From: Prevotella ihumii
GTDB taxonomy: Bacteria; Bacteroidota; Bacteroidia; Bacteroidales; Bacteroidaceae
Assembly: GCF_900155655.1 (NCBI RefSeq)
Contig: NZ_LT706987.1
Span: 1,178,701 to 1,242,700 of the forward strand
DNA length: 64,000 nt
Direction of reading: 5' to 3'
Each line of letters begins with the position of its first letter. Positions within the stretch are counted from its first letter, which is position 1. A model generated the notes under the pieces. The model was not told where the DNA came from and made no database searches. It saw only the letters and a list, made by a program, of their open reading frames with translations. The position numbers and the translations under genes are program-made. Shown here one piece after another: positions 8,462 to 16,870 of this stretch.

Positions 8462-9323
8462 CAATGAATGTATTGCGCAAGAATTGCAAGCAAAAATAAA
8501 AATTAATCATAATCAAATTCAAGGCACAGATAATTCCGTCTTTGAAAATCTTGAACAGACTTTACAACAGTTTGTTAATGAGAAGCAATGGACTAACTTG
8601 AAGTTCCAAAAGAATGAACGCATTGTTTGTAATTTTAATATTACAGTAAAGCAATACGACCCAAGCAATAACGCATTTACGTGTACAGCATTGATACAGG
8701 CTAATCGACCTGTATATAACGCTGCTTATACCACCACATTATACAATAATCAGGACAACGACTTCAACTTCATGTTCGCACAGTTCGACCAATTGGAGTT
8801 TAACGAAGAAAATATTGATAATCAACTCACAGCTCTCTTTGGTTATTATGCCTATCTCATCATTGGCTTAGACTTAGATTCATTTGCTCCAATGGGAGGA
8901 GAAGACATTCTGCAACGTTGTATGAACCTTACCAACAGTGCGCAAAACCTTAACTTCACAGGTTGGAAAGCATTTGAAAACTCTAAGAATAGATTTGCCA
9001 TCATCAATGATTACTTAGACGGAGCTATGAAGCCTTTTCGCCAATTGCAATATGATTATTATCGCACAGGGTTGGACGAGATGGCAAATAGTCCTGAACG
9101 AGGTAGAACTAACATTACAACAGCCTTGGAAACCCATCTAAAGAAGGCACACCAAGACAAGCCATTGAGTATGCTGCCACAAATCTGGACAGACTATAAA
9201 AAAGACGAACTGGCTAATATATATTATAAGAAAGGTACACAAAAAGAAAAAGAAACCGTGTACGACATTCTTTTTAATATCAATGCAAGTCAAAATAACT
9301 CGTGGGATAAAATCAAACAATAA
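8397..9323 (+). CDS. DUF4835 family, PorD-like type IX secretion protein
   Basis: 308 residues, beginning inside the 3' end of coaBC (65-base overlap). The start MRRKTNAKW gives a good signal peptide ending near ...FFSNECIAQ. Upstream in-frame codons would run further into coaBC. The mature protein opens with ELQAKIKINHNQIQGTD, typical of DUF4835, and has the family segment FAQFDQLEFNE and a Tyr-rich middle. I recall the family being annotated as type IX secretion protein PorD in Bacteroidetes, always between coaBC and recN, but that function is from memory and less certain than the family. It is exported to the envelope. Confidence 0.8.
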   Translation: MRRKTNAKWLVTLLMSWLLFFSNECIAQELQAKIKINHNQIQGTDNSVFENLEQTLQQFVNEKQWTNLKFQKNERIVCNFNITVKQYDPSNNAFTCTALIQANRPVYNAAYTTTLYNNQDNDFNFMFAQFDQLEFNEENIDNQLTALFGYYAYLIIGLDLDSFAPMGGEDILQRCMNLTNSAQNLNFTGWKAFENSKNRFAIINDYLDGAMKPFRQLQYDYYRTGLDEMANSPERGRTNITTALETHLKKAHQDKPLSMLPQIWTDYKKDELANIYYKKGTQKEKETVYDILFNINASQNNSWDKIKQ

Positions 9324-9326
9324 CCT

Positions 9327-10985
9327 ATGCTAAAGCATCTTTATATCAAGAACTTCACACTGATTGATAAGTTAGACATCGATTTTCACAAAGGCTTTTC
9401 GGTAATTAGCGGTGAAACAGGTGCAGGTAAGAGTATCATTCTTGGTGCTATCGGCTTGCTATTGGGCAACAGAGCTGATAGCAAACAGATAAAACAAGGC
9501 GAAAAGAAATGCATAATCGAAGCCAAGTTCAACCTTGCAAAGTATGATTTTGAGAACTTTTTTACTGAAAATAATATTGATTTTGATGCCGAAGAAACCA
9601 TACTTCGCCGTGAGATAAGCGATAATGGCAAATCGAGAGCATTTATCAACGACACGCCTGTATCGCTCACACAGATGCGAACTTTAGGCGAACAATTAGT
9701 GGATATACACTCGCAGCATCAAAACTTATTGCTTCAAAAAGAAGATTTTCAGCTCAATGTAATTGATATTATTGCTCAAAACAGCAAAGAGTTATCCGCT
9801 TATAGAAAGGCTTACAATACTTATAAAAACACAGAGAAAAAGCTTGAAACACGCAAGAAGCAAATCGCAGAGAATATTCAGAATGAAGAGTTTATGCGTT
9901 TTCAGTTTGATGAGTTGTCAAATGCTAATCTTCAAGAAAACCAACAAGAAGAATTAGAGGCAGAAAGCAAAACTTTATCACACGCAGAGGATATAAAGTC
10001 TTCATTGTTTGACGCTGATAATGCCCTGAATGATGAAGATGCAGGAGTGGTTAGACGACTCAAAATAGCTTCAGAAACATTGTCAAACATCGCCCCACTC
10101 TATCCTAAAGCAGCTGAAGTAAGCGAAAGACTAAACTCTGCCTATATAGAAATAAAAGATATAGCAGAAGAAGTAAGTGCTGCAACAGCAGATATAGAAT
10201 TTGATCCTAACCGCTTAGACCGCATCAACGAGCAATTAGACAAAATATATCATTTAGAACAAAAGTTCCACATAACAAGTATCACTGAATTATTAGATAT
10301 TCAAGAGCAGTTGAAAAAGCAACTTCAAAGCATTGACAATAGCGATGAGGAGGTAAAAGAACTTGAAGCAGAATTGGCTAAACACTTGGAAGAATGTAAA
10401 AAACAAGCAGATATACTTACGAAGACACGTACAAAATCTGCAAAGAAAATCCAAGAAGAAATACACCAACGCTTAGTTCCGATGGGTATTCCCAATGTTC
10501 AATTTGATGTACAATTCATTGAAAAGCCTTTTGCGATAGACGGTAATAATAAGGTACAATTCCTTTTCTCAGCAAATAAGAATAGCCCTGTACAACCTAT
10601 TGCACAAGTGGCATCAGGCGGTGAAATAGCTCGCGTAATGCTTTCGCTCAAGGCTATGATAAGCTGTACTGTAAAATTGCCAACCATCATTTTTGACGAA
10701 ATAGACACAGGTGTAAGCGGAAAAATTGCAGAACAGATGGCTCGCATTATGCAAGAAATGGGAGAAAACAATCGACAAGTCATTTCCATTACCCACCTCC
10801 CACAGATTGCAGCTTTGGGAACATCGCATTACAAGGTTGAAAAACGTGATACCGAAAGCGGCACAACAAGCCAGTTGCGTGAGCTTACGCAAAACGAACG
10901 CATTACCGAAATTGCACAAATGCTCTCAGGCTCAGATATATCAGATGCAGCTTTGCAAAACGCTCGTGAACTTTTAAAGGTTTAA
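9327..10985 (+). CDS. recN: DNA repair protein RecN
   Basis: 552 residues, the usual RecN length. This SMC-like ATPase acts early in double-strand break repair. The Walker A GETGAGKS lies at residues 30-37, followed by a long coiled-coil arm (about 150-370). The C-terminal ATPase half has the signature QVASGGEIARVMLSLK, Walker B IIFDEIDTGVSG, and VISITHLPQIAALG. The start lies 3 bases after the DUF4835 stop, so it is translated in the same operon. Confidence 0.96.
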   Translation: MLKHLYIKNFTLIDKLDIDFHKGFSVISGETGAGKSIILGAIGLLLGNRADSKQIKQGEKKCIIEAKFNLAKYDFENFFTENNIDFDAEETILRREISDNGKSRAFINDTPVSLTQMRTLGEQLVDIHSQHQNLLLQKEDFQLNVIDIIAQNSKELSAYRKAYNTYKNTEKKLETRKKQIAENIQNEEFMRFQFDELSNANLQENQQEELEAESKTLSHAEDIKSSLFDADNALNDEDAGVVRRLKIASETLSNIAPLYPKAAEVSERLNSAYIEIKDIAEEVSAATADIEFDPNRLDRINEQLDKIYHLEQKFHITSITELLDIQEQLKKQLQSIDNSDEEVKELEAELAKHLEECKKQADILTKTRTKSAKKIQEEIHQRLVPMGIPNVQFDVQFIEKPFAIDGNNKVQFLFSANKNSPVQPIAQVASGGEIARVMLSLKAMISCTVKLPTIIFDEIDTGVSGKIAEQMARIMQEMGENNRQVISITHLPQIAALGTSHYKVEKRDTESGTTSQLRELTQNERITEIAQMLSGSDISDAALQNARELLKV

Positions 10986-11012
10986 TTATCAAAGACATAA
11001 CAAGCAACAAAG

Positions 11013-12677
11013 ATGAAAAAGACTATCCAAATCATATTTACACTTGCCTTATTCTTAAATGCAACTGCAATTTTTGCACAGTCGGCAGCAGTTAAAAAGG
11101 CAGTCAATGCTACCTTTACATTGACAACTTTCAAAGCCGATGGCAGTATTCTTGCAACTTCCAATGGAGCATTCATCAGCAACAATGGCGTAGGAGTAAC
11201 CACTTGGAAACCATTTGTTGGAGCTGACCGTGCCGTAATCATTGACAATAAGGGGCAAAAATACGAAGTAGAAGCTATCTTAGGTGCAAACGAGATATAC
11301 GACATTGCAAAGTTAAAAATCAACACTGCAACATCTTCACTTCCTTTTGCAACTACCATAACCCCCGATTCGCCTTCGTGGATTATAACACCTGCAAAAA
11401 CAAATGCACCTATTCAGGCTACTACAAGCAAGGTAGAAAAATTTATGAACCAATACAATTATTGCGTTCTGTCGTCTTCGGCTACCGAGAAACAAGTAGG
11501 AGCAGCCGTTGTAAATAATAAAGGGCAACTCATTGGTATCTACAACATTGCAGGAACACTGCAAAGTAGCACCGACGCGGCTTATAGCAAGGAGTTTAAG
11601 CTTACAGGACTTTCACAAAACGACCTTACACTTCGACAAACAAATATTCGTATAGGATTGCCCGACAACATAGACGAGGCATTAATTGCACTGATGCTAT
11701 CAAACGATAAGACCGAAAAGATACATCAAGGAACGATAAACGAGTTTATAACAAAGTTCCCAAAAGATAACAATGGATACAACGCCCTTGCCAATGCTTA
11801 CATTGCAAAAGGCGATTTAGCCGCAGCCGACAAGACCTTAAAAGAGGCTATCAGTAAGGTAGATAAGAAAGATATGGCATACTACAATTATGCGCGCACA
11901 ATCTACTTATCAAGTCTTAATCCTTCTTTAAACGACAAGGCAAAAGCCTTAGACTGGTCATTAGACAAGGCGATGAGTATAGCAGAACAGGCATATAATA
12001 CAAAGCCTGAAAACATTTACAAGCACCTCCAAGCTCAGATTGTTTATTCAAAGGGTGAATACCAAAAGGCTTACGACAGCTTTGAGGCACTGACCAAAAC
12101 CGATATGAAGAACCCTGAACTATATCTTGAAATGGCTCAAAGTCTTCAACAGCTTAACCGCAGTGATGAAGAAATATTAGAAAAACTTAACCAAAGTATT
12201 GCCTTGTGCGACACACCATACGTGCAAACTTCCGCTCCTTACTTCCTTGCCCGTGCGCAACAGCTTGACAAGATGGGGCAATACCGCAAGGCAATGCAAG
12301 ATTACTATACTTACGAATACTTTAATCTTGGACGCTTAGATGCAAACTTTTATTATATGCGTGAACAATGCGAAGTAAAAGGAAAACTATGGCAACAAGC
12401 ACTACAAGACATCCTTATTGCCTCACGCCTTGCCCCTAATGAGCCAATGTATTGTGCCGAAGCAGGTAGTCTATTGTTAAGAGTAAACAAGTTTGATGAA
12501 GCTATGACCGCTGCAACTCAAGCTATTATCTTAAAACCTGACTATGCTGAAGCCTACCTCATCTTAGGTATAGCACAATGTCAAAGCAATCGAAAAACAG
12601 AGGGGATAAAGAGTATAACCAAAGCAAAAGAACTTGGCAATACCCAAGCCGACTCTTTTCTTGAGAAATTCAAGTAA
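11013..12677 (+). CDS. Secreted pseudoprotease-TPR protein
   Basis: 554 residues with a signal peptide (MKKTIQIIFTLALFLNATAIFAQ). Residues 30-185 look like an HtrA/trypsin-fold protease: GAFISNNGVGVTTW aligns with the His region, NEIYDIAKLKI keeps the Asp (D97), and EKQVGAAVVNNKGQLIGI aligns with the G-N-S-G-G region. At the His site the sequence is Trp/Lys and at the Ser site Val, so it should be inactive. From about residue 215 to the end are TPR repeats, e.g. NGYNALANAYIAKGDLAAAD and PEMYCAEAGSLLLRVNKFDEA-type units. It lies 27 bases after recN and is probably the operon's last gene. The role is unknown; binding or scaffolding in the periplasm is inferred. Confidence 0.75.
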   Translation: MKKTIQIIFTLALFLNATAIFAQSAAVKKAVNATFTLTTFKADGSILATSNGAFISNNGVGVTTWKPFVGADRAVIIDNKGQKYEVEAILGANEIYDIAKLKINTATSSLPFATTITPDSPSWIITPAKTNAPIQATTSKVEKFMNQYNYCVLSSSATEKQVGAAVVNNKGQLIGIYNIAGTLQSSTDAAYSKEFKLTGLSQNDLTLRQTNIRIGLPDNIDEALIALMLSNDKTEKIHQGTINEFITKFPKDNNGYNALANAYIAKGDLAAADKTLKEAISKVDKKDMAYYNYARTIYLSSLNPSLNDKAKALDWSLDKAMSIAEQAYNTKPENIYKHLQAQIVYSKGEYQKAYDSFEALTKTDMKNPELYLEMAQSLQQLNRSDEEILEKLNQSIALCDTPYVQTSAPYFLARAQQLDKMGQYRKAMQDYYTYEYFNLGRLDANFYYMREQCEVKGKLWQQALQDILIASRLAPNEPMYCAEAGSLLLRVNKFDEAMTAATQAIILKPDYAEAYLILGIAQCQSNRKTEGIKSITKAKELGNTQADSFLEKFK

Positions 12678-12727
12678 ATCACAAACAATAGTTCAGCAGT
12701 CGAACAAATATCTGAAAACACAGAAAG

Positions 12728-12767
12728 AAGTCTCCTTATTCAAATCATTTTTTGAATAAGGAGACTT
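12728..12767. terminator. Strong terminator after the recN operon
   Basis: AGTCTCCTTATTCAAA (12729-12744) pairs perfectly with TTTGAATAAGGAGACT (12751-12766) around a 6-base loop and is followed by TTTTTCTTTC. It ends the plus-strand operon and may also serve the convergent EF-G-like gene. Confidence 0.88.
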
Positions 12768-12844
12768 TTTCTTTCATATAAACAAATTACAACTATCTCT
12801 TTAATACATATAACTCATTAGAATGCAATGCCTTTTATAACCAT

Positions 12845-12935
12845 TTAACCCAAATTGGTCATTAGCCCGCAAAGGCTTTTTAAAGCGTTCAGATGTTATG
12901 TTTTTCTCCGTCGTTGCAGCTGATTTGGGCTTAAT
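12845..12935. repeat. Dispersed non-coding element, copy B (short)
   Basis: 91 bp with ends TTAACCCAAATTGGTCATTAG and, at the right, CTGATTTGGGCTTAA. Nearly all the interior (AGCCCGCAAAGGCTTTTTAA, then a C-G-T-T-C-A-G-A-T-G-T-T-A-T-G-like run) matches the reverse complement of the right part of copy D at 46699-46900, with a few substitutions. It looks like an internally deleted derivative of the full element. It occupies the 400-bp convergent gap between the TPR protein and the EF-G-like gene; nothing else is seen there apart from the terminator. Confidence 0.75.
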
Positions 12936-13079
12936 AACCACCAGAAAATGTAAACAAAAAACGAAGATGCAACACCTTTGTTACATCTTCGTTGAATTTT
13001 GCTTTCTTTCCGTATGTACCTTTGTAAAGATTGCCTAAGAGAGCGGAAATAATACTCCCTATAGGCAATCATCAATACC

Positions 13080-15242
13080 CTATTCTTCCTCCTCCTTAGC
13101 TTCAGCCTCGTGGTCAGCAATAAGCTGTTGTTGAAGGTCGTTAGGTACGAGTTCGTAGCTTGCAAACTTAGTTGTGAAGCTTGCACGTCCACCTGTTAGT
13201 GAGCTAAGTGCAATGCTATAATTAGAAAGTTCCTTCAATGGAATCTTAGCTTGCAATTTTTGATAACCAGCTTCAGAGTCCATACCCATAATCATTGCAC
13301 GGCGACCCTGCAAATCGCTCATTACATCGCCAAGGTAATCATCAGGGACATAAACTTCCAAGTCGTAAATAGGTTCCAAAATCTTAGGACCAGCCTGCTT
13401 AAAGGCATCTGCAAAAGCGTGACGGGCAGCAAGTGTGAACGAAAGTTCATTAGAGTCTACAGGGTGCATCTTACCATCGTAAACGATAACACGCACATCA
13501 CGTGCATAACTTCCTGTTAATGGTCCACGCTCCATACAATCCATCACACCTTTCAAGATTGCAGGCATAAAGCGAGTATCGATAGCACCACCTACTACAG
13601 AATTGATAAAGACGAGTTTACCACCCCAAGGCATATCTTTCTCTTCTTTGCCCTTGATGTTCATCTTAAACTCCTGACCATTAAACTTATAGGTTGTAGG
13701 ATCGGGCATTCCCTCTGCGTATGGCTCAATGATGAGATGTACTTCACCAAACTGACCAGCACCTCCACTCTGCTTCTTATGACGATATTCAGCCTTTGCT
13801 TGCTTTGTAATGGTTTCACGATAAGGTATGCGAGCTTCCTTATAGTTGGTCTGAAGTTTTTCGTTGTTTTCCAATCTCCATTTCAAAGTGCGTAGGTGGA
13901 ATTCTCCCTGTCCGTGGACAATAGTCTGGCGGAGTTCCTTACTCTGCTCTACTACCCACGTTGGGTCTTCTTGGCGCATCTTCAATAAAGCCGCCATCAA
14001 CTTTTCTGTCTCACCAGAGTTTACTGCCTCTATAGCACGTGTATATTTTGAGTTAGGATATTTTATGAAATCGAAGTGCTGCTCTACACCCTTTCCATTC
14101 AACGTATTACCTGTTTTTACATCCTTTAGTTTCACAGTACAACCTATATCGCCTGCGTTCAATTGGTCTACAGGAATGCGATTAGCTCCTGCACAAGCAA
14201 AGAGTTGTCCGATACGTTCCTTCGAACCACGATCAGCATTGGTAAGGTCGTCGCCCACCTTCACACTACCGCTCATTACTTTGAAATAGCTCACTTCGCC
14301 AATGTGAGGCTCAACAGCCGTCTTAAAGAAATAAACAGATTGTGGGCCATTTGCATCAGGCTGTACTTCTTCGCCACGTGTATTGTGCACCTTATCCATT
14401 TCGTCAACGAAAGGAACTACATTACCCAAAAACTCCATCAAGCGACGCACACCCATATCCTTACCTGCACAAACACAGAATACAGGGAAAATATTACGAG
14501 CCACAAGCCCCTTGCGAATACCTTCACGCATCTCGTCTTCAGAGAGTGTCTCCGACTCGAAGAACTTCTCCATCAATGTTTCATCGTTTTCGGCTGCTGC
14601 TTCCACCAAAATCTTGTGCAATTCCATTGCTTTATCCATTTCTTCAGCAGGAATATCCTCAATGGTTGGCACACCACCTTCAGGTTTCCACGTATATTTC
14701 TTCATCAACAAAACGTCAATCAAGCTGTTAAATTCAGGACCTGTTGCAATAGGATATTGTATCTGAACACATTTAGAGCCGTATATTTCCTTCATACTGC
14801 TCATAAGGTTATCAAAGTCGCACTTTTCAGAGTCTAATTGATTGACCAAGAAGATTACAGGTTTCTTCAATTTTTGAGTGTATCTAAAATTGTTTTGCGT
14901 ACCTACTTCAGGGCCATACTGTCCATTGATGAGCAACACAGCTTGGTCTGTCACGTTCAAAGCCGTAATAGCACCACCCACAAAGTCATCACTTCCCGGG
15001 CAATCAATGATATTTAATTTCTTATTATTCCACTCCACATGAAAAATAGTAGAGAATACTGAGTAGCCGTATTCGTGTTCTACTGGGAAATAGTCACTAA
15101 CGGTATTTTTAGCTTCTACGCTTCCGCGACGCTTGATAATACCAGCTTCAAATAACATACTTTCGGCAAGAGTAGTCTTGCCACTACCCGCACTGCCAAC
15201 AAGGGCAATGTTCTTAATTTCGTTTGTTTGATATACTCTCAT
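13080..15242 (-). CDS. EF-G-like translation factor with altered GTPase motifs
   Basis: 720 residues with the full EF-G domain order. The P-loop GSAGSGKT is at 16-23, but the G3 motif is DCPGSDDF (80-87), with Ser where EF-G has the catalytic His of DTPGHVDF, and G4 is NQLD (134-137) instead of NKMD. Domains II-V are complete, including HGQGEFHL and a C-terminal acidic tail. It resembles the second EF-G of Bacteroides (EF-G2 of B. thetaiotaomicron), reported to act in translation without GTPase activity and to matter for gut colonisation; I recall this from the literature. It stands alone, convergent with the recN operon. A different role, such as ribosome rescue, is possible. Confidence 0.85.
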   Translation of the reverse strand: MRVYQTNEIKNIALVGSAGSGKTTLAESMLFEAGIIKRRGSVEAKNTVSDYFPVEHEYGYSVFSTIFHVEWNNKKLNIIDCPGSDDFVGGAITALNVTDQAVLLINGQYGPEVGTQNNFRYTQKLKKPVIFLVNQLDSEKCDFDNLMSSMKEIYGSKCVQIQYPIATGPEFNSLIDVLLMKKYTWKPEGGVPTIEDIPAEEMDKAMELHKILVEAAAENDETLMEKFFESETLSEDEMREGIRKGLVARNIFPVFCVCAGKDMGVRRLMEFLGNVVPFVDEMDKVHNTRGEEVQPDANGPQSVYFFKTAVEPHIGEVSYFKVMSGSVKVGDDLTNADRGSKERIGQLFACAGANRIPVDQLNAGDIGCTVKLKDVKTGNTLNGKGVEQHFDFIKYPNSKYTRAIEAVNSGETEKLMAALLKMRQEDPTWVVEQSKELRQTIVHGQGEFHLRTLKWRLENNEKLQTNYKEARIPYRETITKQAKAEYRHKKQSGGAGQFGEVHLIIEPYAEGMPDPTTYKFNGQEFKMNIKGKEEKDMPWGGKLVFINSVVGGAIDTRFMPAILKGVMDCMERGPLTGSYARDVRVIVYDGKMHPVDSNELSFTLAARHAFADAFKQAGPKILEPIYDLEVYVPDDYLGDVMSDLQGRRAMIMGMDSEAGYQKLQAKIPLKELSNYSIALSSLTGGRASFTTKFASYELVPNDLQQQLIADHEAEAKEEEE

Positions 15243-15392
15243 ACCACGATAGATTTAAGTTGTTAGTATTCAATGTTTCTATTTCATGGCGATAAGGCTT
15301 AGCTTACCACTTCTTGACGTCTAAGTTAGTTATTTTTATACAAATCGCCAAAAGAAAATGGAAGAAAAAACAATTATTTTAAAAGAAATTAG

Positions 15393-15400
15393 TACTTTTG
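15393..15400 (+). promoter_or_regulatory. Candidate -7 box for hemW
   Basis: TACTTTTG matches TAnnTTTG exactly, about 50 bases before the hemW ATG. No clear TTTG is found at the expected -33 distance. Confidence 0.4.
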
Positions 15401-15450
15401 TGTTAGATTTATACAATATTACACGATACACATTATATATATAAGAGCAA

Positions 15451-16641
15451 ATGTCAGGAATTTACATGCATATACCTTTCTGTGAAAGTAGATGCATTTA
15501 TTGCGGTTTTTATTCCACTTTGACGCCCAAAAGGGGGAATGAAAAAGCGAATAAAAGCATTATTGACCGCTACACAGATGCTATCTGCAAAGAGTTAGAA
15601 CTGCAAAAAGGATATTTATTCAACAATAGCACGCCGCGAAAAGAGAATATTAATACCATTTATTTTGGAGGAGGTACGCCTTCTCAATTATCGATAGAAC
15701 ATATCAAGCAGGTATTCTGTCAGATTTCAACCACCTATGCTGACCATATCACCACAATGGACAAAATGGAAATATCGTTTGAATGTAACCCTGACGACAT
15801 CACTGAAGCGTTCGTAAACCATCTAAAGTCGCTCCCCATTAATCGCATATCTATGGGGGCGCAAACTTTCGATAACGAACGGCTAAAGTTTTTAAGACGG
15901 AGACACAAGGCCGAGGATATAAAAACAGCAGTAGAACGACTCAGAAGCGTGGGTATCAACAATATATCTATAGACCTTATGTTTGGCTTTCCTAACGAAA
16001 CCATCGAAGAATGGAGAAAGGATATAGATCGAGTTTTGGAACTAAACGTTGAGCATATTTCAGCTTATAGTCTGATGTATGAGGAGGGAACTCCGCTCTA
16101 TCGGCTATTAGAAGAAGACAAGGTGGCAGATATGGACGAAGAAACCTACAGGGCTATGTACAACGAACTTATTGATAAGCTAACAGCAGCGGGATACGAA
16201 CAATACGAAATAAGCAATTTTGCACGATTAGACCATCATACGAAGTCGCCTTATCGCTCACGCCACAACAGTGCTTATTGGCAAAACAAGCCTTACTTGG
16301 GCATTGGTGCATCGGCACACAGCTACAATCTGAAAACAAGGCAATGGAACGTTTCTAATCTGACGAAATACATTGAAGGAATAGAAAACGGAACGCCCAA
16401 CTTTGAAACTGAAGAAATAGATGCACGGACACACTATAACGACCTCATAACAACGGCATTAAGAACCTGTGAGGGCATCAATATTGAAAGGTTGTCCTCA
16501 CACTATAAAATGCATATAATGAGTTGTGCAGCATCTTTTATTGCCAAAAGACAACTTGCTTTAGATGGCAATTATCTTAGGTTTACACGTGAGGGAATAT
16601 ATATTAGCGATAGCATTATGAGCGATTTAATGGATATATAA
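15451..16641 (+). CDS. hemW: Radical SAM protein HemW (heme chaperone type)
   Basis: 396 residues. The N-terminal MSGIYMHIPFCESRCIYCGF has the C-x3-C-x2-C radical SAM cluster motif in HemW form. It is followed by IYFGGGTPSQL and EISFECNPDD, then RISMGAQTFD. The pattern C-x3-C-x2-C-G-F lacks the extra Cys of true coproporphyrinogen dehydrogenase HemN, so the heme chaperone HemW is preferred over HemN. The C-terminal HemN_C region (KPYLGIGASAHSY, TALRTCEGI) is present. It is a single gene, followed by repeat copy C and a terminator shared with pyk. Confidence 0.88.
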   Translation: MSGIYMHIPFCESRCIYCGFYSTLTPKRGNEKANKSIIDRYTDAICKELELQKGYLFNNSTPRKENINTIYFGGGTPSQLSIEHIKQVFCQISTTYADHITTMDKMEISFECNPDDITEAFVNHLKSLPINRISMGAQTFDNERLKFLRRRHKAEDIKTAVERLRSVGINNISIDLMFGFPNETIEEWRKDIDRVLELNVEHISAYSLMYEEGTPLYRLLEEDKVADMDEETYRAMYNELIDKLTAAGYEQYEISNFARLDHHTKSPYRSRHNSAYWQNKPYLGIGASAHSYNLKTRQWNVSNLTKYIEGIENGTPNFETEEIDARTHYNDLITTALRTCEGINIERLSSHYKMHIMSCAASFIAKRQLALDGNYLRFTREGIYISDSIMSDLMDI

Positions 16642-16680
16642 AAATAAATCGGTCAAATCTTTATTTATAACAACAACCGA

Positions 16681-16793
16681 TTTAACCCAACTCGGTCGTC
16701 AGACCAGTCAGACCAGTCGGACAAGTCAGACCAGTCGGACCAGTCAGACTTGTCCGACTGGTCTGACTGGTCTGACGACCGAGTTGGGTTTAA
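16681..16793. repeat. Dispersed element, copy C: 44-bp perfect hairpin
   Basis: Left arm 16684-16727 begins AACCCAACTCGGTCGTC; the right arm 16747-16790 is its exact reverse complement, giving 44 paired bases around a 19-base centre. The inner part is made of 9-base units of the form GACCAGTC[A/G], with GACAAGTCA variants. The ends match the terminal sequence of copies A, B and D (AACCCAAATCGGTCGT with a few changes), but the interior is unrelated to theirs. It starts 40 bases after the hemW stop. Confidence 0.85.
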
Positions 16794-16802
16794 GATAAAA
16801 AG

Positions 16803-16844
16803 AAGTTCTACATAAATAGACAACCATCTATTTATGTAGAACTT
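16803..16844. terminator. Bidirectional terminator between hemW and pyk
   Basis: AAGTTCTACATAAATAGA (16803-16820) pairs perfectly with TCTATTTATGTAGAACTT (16827-16844) around CAACCA. It is flanked by TTCTCTTTATTTG on the right and an A-rich run on the left. Confidence 0.85.
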
Positions 16845-16870
16845 TCTCTTTATTTGTTATCCGCTATTCC

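Noticed and set aside
14163..14837. 224-residue ORF on the plus strand
   Set aside because: It is antisense to the EF-G-like gene, with Cys/His/Phe-rich composition and no recognisable domain or start signal.
16681..16793. Possible CRISPR or satellite array at the 9-base units
   Set aside because: There are no spacers, and the units form two arms of one hairpin with the ends of the dispersed element.
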